A DNA stretch of 49,939 bases, taken from contig NZ_JAUXMX010000048.1 of NCBI RefSeq assembly GCF_030683065.1, forward strand, positions 1-49,939, in the 5' to 3' direction. Under the pieces are notes generated by a model. The model was not told where the DNA came from. It saw only the letters and a program-made list of their open reading frames with translations, and searched no databases. Both the position numbers and the translations under genes were made by a program. Origin of the DNA: Pseudomonas sp. Its GTDB lineage: Bacteria > Pseudomonadota > Gammaproteobacteria > Pseudomonadales > Pseudomonadaceae. Shown here piece after piece: positions 37,864-48,800 of the stretch (positions within the stretch are counted from its first letter, which is position 1; each line of letters starts with the position of its first letter).

Positions 37864-39969
37864 TCAGGCAATTTTCGCCAACAACTCGCGGGCTTCCTGC
37901 CTCTGCTCATCATCCCCATCGCTGATGACTTCGTTGAGGATATTGCACGCGCTTTCCAGACTACCCTGCTCGATATAGGCCAGCGCCAAATTCAGCTTGG
38001 CCAGGTTGTCGTGGTTCCCGGCCAACTGTTCGAAGTCGTGCAACAGCGGACTGTCTTCGATAAGTGGCTGAGCGAGAAAGTCTTCGCCCAGATTTTCCTG
38101 CAACCAGTCGTCTGCCGTGGCCTCTTCAACCAGCATGGATTGGGCGAAGGGACTCCGCGCATCGCGATTGCTCGTCGGTTCAAACCCTACTGCGACATCG
38201 TCACCCTCGAAGCCATCGGACGTCGCGTCAGTACTTTTCTTACGCATGCTGGTTGGGAACGGACTGACCAGATCCCAATCTGCGTCCAGCGACAGGTCAT
38301 CCAGATTAAGTTGAAAGTCATCCTCCAGCGCTTCATCTGCTGCGTGCGCTGGCGCCTGCAACTGCGACTCGTCCAGCACCAGCGCGGCATCGTCTAGCGT
38401 CTCGGCAGCCGCAGGGGCATCGAGCAACCTGGGGTGACGCGCCTTGAGCTGATCAATACGCGCAGCAGTGAAACCGGACGCACGCAAGACTGCTTCCTCT
38501 TCGGCAAAGGCCCGGGCATCACCCTGCTGCGCCAGCACTTCAAGCAAACGAAAGCGAATATCGCTGCGCTCTGGCTGCACATCCAACGCCTTGCGCAGAA
38601 TCACTGCGGCCTCACTGAAGCGGCCATAGGCAATGTAGATATTCGCGCCTTCCAACGCGTCGACTGGATTGTTTGCAGCTGCCGATGCTGGAGTAGCACG
38701 AGCGGCCAAAGGAACGCTACGCAGCGGCGGCGTAATAGGTTCAGGCGCGATCACTAAGGGCTCAGCAGATACTGCCTGAGGGTTTTCTGGCGAAGGCGCG
38801 CGACGGCGGCGCCAAAACAGCCCAAGCAAGCCGACCAGCAACAAGGCCAGCGCAGCCAAAACGATGCTGAACCAGTTACGGCCCGGCGTCTCGCCGGACT
38901 CGTTCGGCACACCCACCGCAGGCTCTGCAACTACAGGCGCGGGAGGCGATTGTTCGACTACAGAGCGCTCGACCAACTGGGCTTGCAACTCGGCCAATTG
39001 CTGATCCCTGCCGCTCATCTGTGCCTGCAATTGCTGCACCTGTGTCTGCAGGTCAATAACGCTCTGTTGCAGCTTGAGATTTTCCTCGGCCTGACTAAGC
39101 AATTCCTGATCCAGGCGCTGCTGCATCAGTGCCACCTGCTCAACCTGCGGGTCAGCTGGCGGCTCTCCTGGCGCTTGAGCTTGCAGCTCAGCGCTGACAT
39201 CAGTATCGGCGGTGACGCGCATGATCGGCGCACTGCCGGCTTGCGCTGTATCGGGGAGAAGCAAGTCGCCCCCCGCCTGCAGGCGGTTGATATCACCACG
39301 GGTGAATGCCTGCGGATTAAGCGCATGGATATCGCGCATCAACGCTTGCTGCGATGCCTGACTACCAGCGGCGCGCAAATCTGCCGCTATCTTCCACAGA
39401 CTGTCGCCGCTGACGACCTGATACTGCGCGCCCGCATCAGCCACTGGCATGACGCGCGGCGCGGCGGGGGCTGGCGTTGACGTTGACGTTGACGTTGACG
39501 TTGACGAAGCCTGTGCACGCTCAGGAGAAGCTTGCACTTCTGGCGCGGCAGCAACGGTACGAAAAGCCGATGAATTGGGCGGGTCGAGCAACAGGGTGTA
39601 TTCGCGCAACAACGCACCGTTGGGCCGCGCCACCTCGACAATGAAGTTCAAGTAGGGCTCGCGCACCGGCTGACTCGACACCACGCGGATCACGCTGTTG
39701 CCGCCTCGCAGCAAGGGGGTGAAACGCAGGTCGTTCAGGAAGAACAGGCGATCGACACCTGAGCGACTGAATACATCGGCAGATGCAAGCCGCACCAACA
39801 GATCACTGCTGGTCAAATCGGCGACTTCCAGCAATTCGATTTCAGCATCTAACGGCTGATTCAGGGCCGAATGCAGGGTGATTTCACCCAGCCCCAAGGC
39901 GGGTACTACCCCGGAATAAAATGCCGAACTTGAAGCAAGGCCGATCAGCAATTGCCGGACTCGAGACAT
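37864..39969 (-). CDS. FimV-family inner membrane protein
   Basis: This 701-residue protein has a signal-like start (LLIGLASSSAFYSGVVPALG), then the FimV N-terminal domain (LGEITLHSALNQPLDAEIEL; LLRGGNSVIRVVSS). A Ser-Thr repeat linker (about 155-165) and a LysM peptidoglycan-binding motif (YQVVSGDSLWKIAADLR, about 182-240) follow. Next are a glutamine-rich coiled coil (about 275-325), one membrane helix (FSIVLAALALLLVGLLGLFW, about 365) and a cytoplasmic part with TPR-like repeats and the C-terminal FimV motif (LNLALAYIEQGSLESACNIL). FimV proteins act in polar localisation, type IV pili and cAMP signalling. It is shorter than typical FimV, and no asd or truA is nearby, so I read it as a paralog. 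Confidence 0.87.
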   Translation of the reverse strand: MSRVRQLLIGLASSSAFYSGVVPALGLGEITLHSALNQPLDAEIELLEVADLTSSDLLVRLASADVFSRSGVDRLFFLNDLRFTPLLRGGNSVIRVVSSQPVREPYLNFIVEVARPNGALLREYTLLLDPPNSSAFRTVAAAPEVQASPERAQASSTSTSTSTSTPAPAAPRVMPVADAGAQYQVVSGDSLWKIAADLRAAGSQASQQALMRDIHALNPQAFTRGDINRLQAGGDLLLPDTAQAGSAPIMRVTADTDVSAELQAQAPGEPPADPQVEQVALMQQRLDQELLSQAEENLKLQQSVIDLQTQVQQLQAQMSGRDQQLAELQAQLVERSVVEQSPPAPVVAEPAVGVPNESGETPGRNWFSIVLAALALLLVGLLGLFWRRRRAPSPENPQAVSAEPLVIAPEPITPPLRSVPLAARATPASAAANNPVDALEGANIYIAYGRFSEAAVILRKALDVQPERSDIRFRLLEVLAQQGDARAFAEEEAVLRASGFTAARIDQLKARHPRLLDAPAAAETLDDAALVLDESQLQAPAHAADEALEDDFQLNLDDLSLDADWDLVSPFPTSMRKKSTDATSDGFEGDDVAVGFEPTSNRDARSPFAQSMLVEEATADDWLQENLGEDFLAQPLIEDSPLLHDFEQLAGNHDNLAKLNLALAYIEQGSLESACNILNEVISDGDDEQRQEARELLAKIA
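39475..39504. repeat. Hexanucleotide tandem repeat (CGTTGA)5
   Basis: Five exact tandem copies of CGTTGA lie inside the FimV-like gene. On the minus strand they encode alternating Ser-Thr residues in the linker before LysM. Because the unit is 6 bases, copy-number change alters length without shifting the frame. Confidence 0.9.
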
Positions 39970-40365
39970 GTTAACTCTCCCGCTGACTCCGCTCCCGAGT
40001 CGTTACACCACCCCACGCGCTGGCGTGCATATCCCTCAGTGGTGAAAACAGTGGGTGCAGCAAATTCTAACGCCGGGAAACATTCCATGTCGAACCCGGC
40101 TAGTGAGTGAGTATGGCTATGATCTACAGGGCTGCGCGAATTTGTGCGTTAGTAGTTACAAGGCAGGTTGCCATCATACGCAAAAGCGCAGGATGGCAGT
40201 CAATAAAATGGCTTTATCAACGTTATGCGCCAGATGCCGCTACCCGCCCCTTGCTCAGCCTAATTTAGCGACTGAAACACAGACCGTCATCCCGCAGGGC
40301 TCGCAGCACTGACTAACGGCTACATGGCCCGTAAAAGCGCCTTCAATAACCACCGGCATATTGCG
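39970..40365. other. 396-base spacer
   Basis: It lies between the MFS gene (stop at 40366, minus) and the FimV-like gene start. No supported gene; a short open frame at 40055-40312 lacks a ribosome-binding site. The region should hold the FimV-like promoter. Composition is AT-richer than the flanks around 40100-40220. Confidence 0.4.
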
Positions 40366-41769
40366 TTAGCGGCGTGTCGGGCGCACGCGCCAAGCGGCTA
40401 GCACAGTCAGCGCGAAGACCAAGGCCATCAGCCAGAAACTCTGCTGGAATGCCATGGCCTCGGCGGCCGGATCGCCGCCTTCACGGCTGTGGCGCCACTC
40501 GAGAAAGAACGTCAGCAAGTTGACGCCAAAAGCTCCGCCGAGCTGCCGCACGAAGGTAATCGCACCCGCACCCAAGGCCAGCTCCTGGGCACTGAGGATG
40601 TCCAGCGACCCGGTGCTCAACGCCGGCAACAGCAGCCCCAGGCCAACCCGTCCAACACACGCCCAAAAGCACAGCACGGTGAACGATGCACCCTGCTCGA
40701 GCCAGCCCAGTCCTGCGCTAGACAGCGCGAAGATCAGCAACCCGCTGACCAGCAGCAAAGCCGCCGACTGCTTATCGCTGAGCCAGCCACCGACAAAGGA
40801 AGCAGCGCCCATCAGTACGCCGGTTGGCAGCAACAGCAAGCCTGCGCGCCCGGCGCTATAGCCTTCGACGGTTTGCAGGTACAGAGGGATGAGATAGGTC
40901 GAGCCATACAGGCCCATGCCCAGGGTCAGGGCCACCCAACTGGCATTGCGAAAGCCGGCATTACGCCATAAGCGCAACGGCAAAAGCGGTTTTTCGCTGT
41001 GCCAACTACGTGTGAAAAACCCGATGAATGCCAACGCACCCAGCAGACCGGGCAACCATACCCGCGGTGCCAGCCAGGCAAAACGCTGAGCCTCGGCCAA
41101 GGCGCCGAGCAAGGCAAACAAGCCCACGCACAATAAAATGAAGGCCCATACATCCAGAAAAGGCGTGGTTCTATCCCGCCGACTGGGCAACAACCACTGT
41201 CCGCCCAGCATCGCCAGGCCGCACATGGGCAATGGCATCCAAAATACCGCCTCCCAGCCGAAGTGATCGACCAGATAGCCGCCGATAGTCGGCCCCAGCG
41301 TGGGCGCAACCATCACCCCCAAACCATAGACCCCCAAGGCCATCCCACGGCCGCCGCCAACAAATACACGAAAGATCAGCACCACGGCTAAGGGCTGAAC
41401 GATACCGGCGCACAAACCCTGAACGATGCGCAGGGCAATCAGCTGCCAGGCCTCATGAGCGACCAGTGCCAGCAACGAACTGATGACGAACAACAGCAAG
41501 CCGAACTGTGCGGTGCGCCTGGCACCAAAACGCGAATGAGCCCATGCGGCCAGTAACAGACCCGCCGTCATGGCCGCAAGAAAGCCGGTGGACAGCCACT
41601 GCGCTTGCGGCCGGCCAATCGAAAAATCCAGCATGATCGCAGGCAGAGCCACGTTGATACTGGTCGAAGCCAGCACCATGGCCATGCTGGCGATCATCAA
41701 TATGCCCAACAACCAGCGCGGATAGCGCGCGCCAAAGCGGGCCTGCAGATCAGGCAGGTCCTGCCCCAT
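40366..41769 (-). CDS. MFS multidrug transporter, EmrB/QacA-like
   Basis: This 467-residue inner-membrane protein has about fourteen hydrophobic segments, as in the DHA2 family. Motifs: STSINVALPAIMLDF in helix 1, QWLSTGFLAAMTAGLLLAAW in helix 2, and the motif-C-like GLGVMVAPTLGPTIGGYLVD in helix 5. It should export drugs or metabolites using the proton gradient. The ATG at 41769 overlaps the marR stop (TGATG), so it is translated with the regulator. Confidence 0.9.
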   Translation of the reverse strand: MGQDLPDLQARFGARYPRWLLGILMIASMAMVLASTSINVALPAIMLDFSIGRPQAQWLSTGFLAAMTAGLLLAAWAHSRFGARRTAQFGLLLFVISSLLALVAHEAWQLIALRIVQGLCAGIVQPLAVVLIFRVFVGGGRGMALGVYGLGVMVAPTLGPTIGGYLVDHFGWEAVFWMPLPMCGLAMLGGQWLLPSRRDRTTPFLDVWAFILLCVGLFALLGALAEAQRFAWLAPRVWLPGLLGALAFIGFFTRSWHSEKPLLPLRLWRNAGFRNASWVALTLGMGLYGSTYLIPLYLQTVEGYSAGRAGLLLLPTGVLMGAASFVGGWLSDKQSAALLLVSGLLIFALSSAGLGWLEQGASFTVLCFWACVGRVGLGLLLPALSTGSLDILSAQELALGAGAITFVRQLGGAFGVNLLTFFLEWRHSREGGDPAAEAMAFQQSFWLMALVFALTVLAAWRVRPTRR

Positions 41770-42215
41770 CAACGTTTTTCCAGATTACCCAGAATCCGCG
41801 CATGCACCTGCTGGCAACGGCGCAGCTCTTCTTCATCGATACCCGCGAAGAGCTCTTTGCGCAACTGAGTGGAAATGGCCTCGATCTTTTCAATCAATGG
41901 TTGCGCGGGCGGGCTCAGGGCAATTTTCTTGGCACGCCGATCTTCCGGCACCGCCTGCCGGGTGACCAGGCCCTGGGCTTCAAGGCTGTCGAGCAAACGT
42001 GCCAGGGTTGGCCCCTCGACCCCCACGCTTTGCGCCAGCTCGCGCTGGGTCGGTAATTCGGCAAAGCGCGACAGGTGCAAGAGCACGAGCCAGCGCGCCT
42101 GTGACAGGCCGAGCCCGACCAGACGGCGATCAAGTTCGGCGCGCCAGGAGCGTGATAGCTGGGCTAACTGCATGGCGAAACGGTGTGGATCCAACTGCGA
42201 CGGCGACTGCGACAT
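41769..42215 (-). CDS. MarR-family transcriptional regulator
   Basis: This 148-residue winged-helix repressor has FAELPTQRELAQSVGVEGPTLARLLDSLEAQGLV as the DNA-binding helices (about 50-85) and a wing with VPEDRRAKKIALSP. The flanking helices form the dimer interface. It precedes and overlaps the MFS gene and is expected to repress its own operon until a ligand binds. The ATG at 42215 has AAGAG at a loose distance. Confidence 0.92.
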   Translation of the reverse strand: MSQSPSQLDPHRFAMQLAQLSRSWRAELDRRLVGLGLSQARWLVLLHLSRFAELPTQRELAQSVGVEGPTLARLLDSLEAQGLVTRQAVPEDRRAKKIALSPPAQPLIEKIEAISTQLRKELFAGIDEEELRRCQQVHARILGNLEKR

Positions 42216-42422
42216 GGCTAAAAGACTCTTTAAGTATCAAAAACTAACTATTAGCGAGCTAATCATAACCACAGCCTCGAGAGCAAGCCCTTGGACCCCT
42301 TCAATATTTACACCCTTCATATACCGACTCACGGCGAGGACTCGAACGCCGGTGATAGTCACTGGCGACAACACTCCACTGCCTGCTCGTGGTCGCGGGG
42401 CAGAAGGGTTCAGGCAGAGCTC

Positions 42423-44549
<2,127 letters not shown>

Positions 44550-44703
44550 GAAAAGGTCTCCGAAACGAGCTGCGCAGTATACGCACCTGCTTGCCGGACT
44601 GAGTTTTGATATGTTTTCACCGGGCATTTGCCTAGAACTGTGGCCGCTGTAGCAGGTCTGGACTAGAATCCATCCTCGTTTACTTCTTCAAGGTAGCCCC
44701 ACG

Positions 44704-45291
44704 ATGTCCTTCGCCGAGCAACTGTCCCGCCTGCAAGCCTTTCTCGACGCCGATGAGCTGCACGAAGAGGCTCTGGACTACGTGGCCGCCCACGGCTACC
44801 TCACTGCCTTGTCGATCTGTCCCGAACCGGTACCGGAGCGTGAGTGGATCGATGCCCTGTTCTCCGAGCCACCGCATTACCGCAGTGACGAGGAGCGCGA
44901 CGACATCGAAGCCACCCTGGTGCAACTGCAGACTCATATCGCCCGCCAACTGGCCAGCGATGACGATCCAGAAGTACCTTGCGAACTCGACCTCGGCGAC
45001 GATCCAGACGACTCCGACCTGCGCGGCTGGTGCATCGGCTTCATGGAAGGGGTATTCCTGCGTGAATCCGTCTGGTTCGACGATGCCGAAGACGAAGTCA
45101 GCGAGCTGCTGCTGCCGATCATGGTCGCCTCCGGCTTGTTCGATGAGCAACCAGAGTTCACCGAAATCGCCAGCGACCGCGACCTGGTAGACAGCATGGT
45201 GGAGCAGATACCTGAACTACTGACCGCACTGTTTCTGCTGTGCCAGGCCCCGGAAGAAAAACCAGCCCTGCTCAAGCCTCGTCACCACTGA
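44704..45291 (+). CDS. YecA/UPF0149 family protein
   Basis: This 195-residue protein is strongly acidic, with the UPF0149 pattern: LTALSICPEPVPEREWIDALF near the start and RGWCIGFMEGVFLRES near the centre. It lacks the C-terminal zinc-binding SEC-C tail of E. coli YecA. Function unproven. The ATG at 44704 is preceded by AAGG. A DUF454 gene follows after 15 bases. Confidence 0.88.
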   Translation: MSFAEQLSRLQAFLDADELHEEALDYVAAHGYLTALSICPEPVPEREWIDALFSEPPHYRSDEERDDIEATLVQLQTHIARQLASDDDPEVPCELDLGDDPDDSDLRGWCIGFMEGVFLRESVWFDDAEDEVSELLLPIMVASGLFDEQPEFTEIASDRDLVDSMVEQIPELLTALFLLCQAPEEKPALLKPRHH

Positions 45292-45306
45292 GTCTGCGCC
45301 AAGGCC

Positions 45307-45708
45307 ATGGCGCATGACATAAAGGAAAACCGTAATCCACTGATACGCTATGCACTGCTGGCCTTGGGTTGGCTGTGCGTAGCACTCGGGGTGATCGGGA
45401 TTTTTCTGCCGGTACTGCCTACCACGCCATTCCTGTTACTCGCCGCAGCCTGCTTCGTGCGCAGCTCAAAACGCTTTTATCTGTGGTTAGTGCTGCACCC
45501 CAGGCTGGGCCCATGGGTGCGCGACTACCTTGAAGGGCAGGGTATACCGCTCAAAGCCAAGGTCTACAGCATCGCCCTGATGTGGCTCAGTATTGCCCTC
45601 TCCTGCTACCTGGTTCCCCTGTTCTGGGCACGCGCCTTTATGCTGACCAGCGCAGTACTGGTCAGCATTTATATCCTCAAACAGAAAACCCTGCCCAACC
45701 GGCGCTAG
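45307..45708 (+). CDS. ybaN: YbaN family membrane protein (DUF454)
   Basis: This 133-residue protein has hydrophobic helices at about 15-50 (LLALGWLCVALGVIGIFLPVLPTTPFLLLAAACF) and 88-125. The LPTTPFLLLAAACFVRSSKRF signature defines DUF454. Probable inner-membrane protein of unknown function. It is co-transcribed with the upstream YecA-like gene. Confidence 0.9.
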   Translation: MAHDIKENRNPLIRYALLALGWLCVALGVIGIFLPVLPTTPFLLLAAACFVRSSKRFYLWLVLHPRLGPWVRDYLEGQGIPLKAKVYSIALMWLSIALSCYLVPLFWARAFMLTSAVLVSIYILKQKTLPNRR

Positions 45709-45813
45709 CCACATGCGTTATTCAGCGCGCCACGCACGAGCATACGCACCGATTACACTGCTCACCGCAAAGTCGCTGCCCGCAGGAAAAGCCGCAGGCA
45801 GGACGGCGACGGT

Positions 45814-48800
45814 TTAGACGGTATCGACTTTAAGCGCATTATCATCGAGCAGACTGGTGATTATGCTGGCTTCACTGGCCGTGCCATAGAACGTCGACAA
45901 GTTGATGTTATCCAACACTATCTGCTGCTCTACTGGCCCGCCCACATTAGTACTCACTGAAATAGTGGTTGTCGTCCCGGCGAATGCGAAATCCAGGTAA
46001 CTTTGCAGACTCGCGATACTTGTATCAGCACCGGTTAACAGTTGTGACAAGTCCAGAACATCCGAATCGCCGATATTTGATCCAATAAAAAAGTCGGTAA
46101 TATGATCAACTCCACCACCCAGATGCCCTAACTGCCAAATAAAAGTATCTTGGCCAGCCCCACCACTCATGATATCGGCGCCCAAACCGCCGATCAGAAT
46201 GTCATCGCCATCACCGCCCAATAGCGTGTCGTTACCCGACCCACCGAACAATACATCATTACCACTGCCGCCGAAGAGGGTGTCATTACCCTCTTGCCCA
46301 TACACCAGATCGTTCCCCGCACCGGCATCAATGGTGTCATGACCGAGTGCACGTCCAGACTCTTGAGCGAGTTCATCCGCGTGAGTCAGGACATAGTCCA
46401 AGGTATCTGCGCGGGTCCATGTCGCATACCCACCCGCTCCGGCCCCGGCTTCCAGTAAAGCAAAAACCTGCCAACCTGCACCCGCCGAGGTGGGTAACGC
46501 CGCAGCAGCGGCCAGGATATCGGTGTACAACACGTCGCCGAAAATCAAGTCATCTCCAGCGCCACCCAAAATGGTGTCATTGCCTGCATCATAAAGCTGA
46601 ACCTCAGGATTAAAATCGGCTAGCACACTCGCCAGTTGCTCACCGGTGGTGATATTACTGGCCACATCAGGGCTCACCGAGGAAAGTTCACCCTCGACCT
46701 GATTGAGAATATCAAGGGCCGCACCACCCACATTGATGCCAACAGCTTGAATCTGCCCAAAGCTCGCTTCGAGCAAAGCCACTTCGCTTACCGTGTCGTC
46801 ATTCTGGCTGCCTGACGGATTGTGCGCACCCAGGACATGAGCAACCGCCGTGCTGGTAGCGCCATTAGTCACGGTATTGTTGAGGTTGGTCGAGTCACCG
46901 GCTAGCCAACTGTTCGGCGCACCATCAGAAACGAACACAACCTGATTGATCACATTTGCCCCTGTATGAGGGGCATCAGCCCCCACACTCGCGACCCAAT
47001 TCAAGGCCACTTGCAGGCCCGCTTCATAATTGGTCCAGCCGTTGGTAGTCAGGCCGTTTACCGCATTTTGTGCAGCCGTAAGTTCTCCACCCTTGATATC
47101 GAAGACCCCAAGGCTCTTGGCCGAATTATTGAAGTCAATAAGCTGGATTCGCACATTATCGGCGGCGCTAACTGCGAGCCCCGCAAGCAGACCGTTAACC
47201 GCTAATTTGAGAGCGTCCATACGACTCATGATCGTCCCATTGAAGCTGATATCCGTCGTCATGCTGCCGGAGGAATCAAGCACAAGGATCATGTTGACAT
47301 TTTTGCCTAGAAGATCACTACGCCCCTCATCCCCCACCAAAATATCATTCCCATCTTTACCCGTAATAACACCCGCCCCTGTCGGGGTCACATAAAGAAA
47401 TGCACTTCCCGCCACATCGGCGGCATTGGAACCAACCACCAACTGGCCTGCAAACTGCGGCTGAAAAACAACGTCCAGAGTGGCCGATGCAGAGTCACCG
47501 TCGGCATCAACAACTCCGACTTGAAAAGACGTGCCTATTGGGTCTTCTTCGATACGGTCAACAATTGAGGAGCCATTCACCCGGAACCCAGCTCCCTCGG
47601 TATCGGAGAGATCGATTCGGGTTATCCCGGTCAACAATGTAGGAATAGTGGTCAGCACATTTTCGGTAAATACCGTTGCGCCACTCTCTGTAACGCTATT
47701 ACCCAACGCGTCTTGACCATAAACAGTCCAATTGACTACGTTCGTTGAACCTGAACCCTGAATATCAATAGAAAACTGTGCGCTGACCACTGGACTGGTG
47801 AAGGTGAAGTAAAGTGCCACATCACTACTTATCCACTGACTGTCCGCGGCAAGGCCCTGCTGACTTGAATTCACTGTCCCGACCGAAGAATCTACCGACA
47901 TAACGACAGTCTGTCCGGCTGGAATTGAGTCACCGGGTTTATAAAGGCCACCTGTATCCGTCACCAACAGGTAGTCCTGATTGCCGCCAATATTCTGATT
48001 AAACATCGCGCCGAATACCTGGACAGGGCCATCGAGCTTACCGGTCATATCGATTACATAATTACCGGCCACATCATAGGTCAGGGTAAAGATCAGCGAC
48101 TGCCCTACCCCCCCGGTATAGTGCGCTGGCGTTGCGCTGGTAAAGGCGTAAAGCGTGCCCGTGTCGTCAGGGTTGACTGAGTAATAGACGGTATTACCGC
48201 CCGATGTTAGCGACGATGCGCCGAACGTGACACTGGTGCCATTCCAGCCTGCAATATTCCCGGTCAAATCAGCGCTGCCAGGCGCATCTGCGCCGATAAC
48301 AGGATCAGAAGTCCCTGTCGCATAACCGGAAGGATCATTGCTCAGCGATGCCGGCGCAACAGTGGTAAGCGTCGGTACATCGTCAATGATCCGCACAATA
48401 AGCTCATCGCTGGCCGAACTGCCGCCGACGCCCAGCACACTGATCGTGATGCTGTCGTCGAAGTGTGTACCGGTGGCCCCCGTGTGACTGTCGTTGTCGA
48501 TAGTCGCGCTCAGCGTGTAGCTGTAACTCAGCGTACCTGCACTGGCCGTACCGGTGTAATTAGTCAGCGTCAATAAGCCTTCGCCAGTGTTGATAACCTG
48601 ATGACTCGCTGCCAAGGCCTGCAGTTGCGCCAGGTTCAGGCTCACCCCGCCGACCGTAACGCTGGCTATGCCGTCGGTGGCCGATACCGTGAAGCTGCCT
48701 CCAGTTGTTTCGCTGGTATCCGCTGCCGAAGTCAGACCTTTTTCGTAGACCGTTTCATCGGGCCCCTGAAGCGCAGCAGTCACTACCTGGGCGCTGTCAT

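Noticed and set aside
40055..40312. An 85-codon open frame upstream of the FimV-like gene
   Set aside because: No ribosome-binding site, mixed cysteine-rich composition, and it lies in the likely promoter region.
40440..40520. Possible repeat-derived RHSREGGDP segment in the MFS protein
   Set aside because: Similar peptides come from dispersed repeats in other bacteria, but here no second DNA copy or inverted partner is seen, and it fits a loop between membrane helices.
42331..42355. A GACTCGAAC stretch resembling the T loop of a tRNA
   Set aside because: The flanking bases do not pair as a T stem, and no anticodon or acceptor arm can be drawn.
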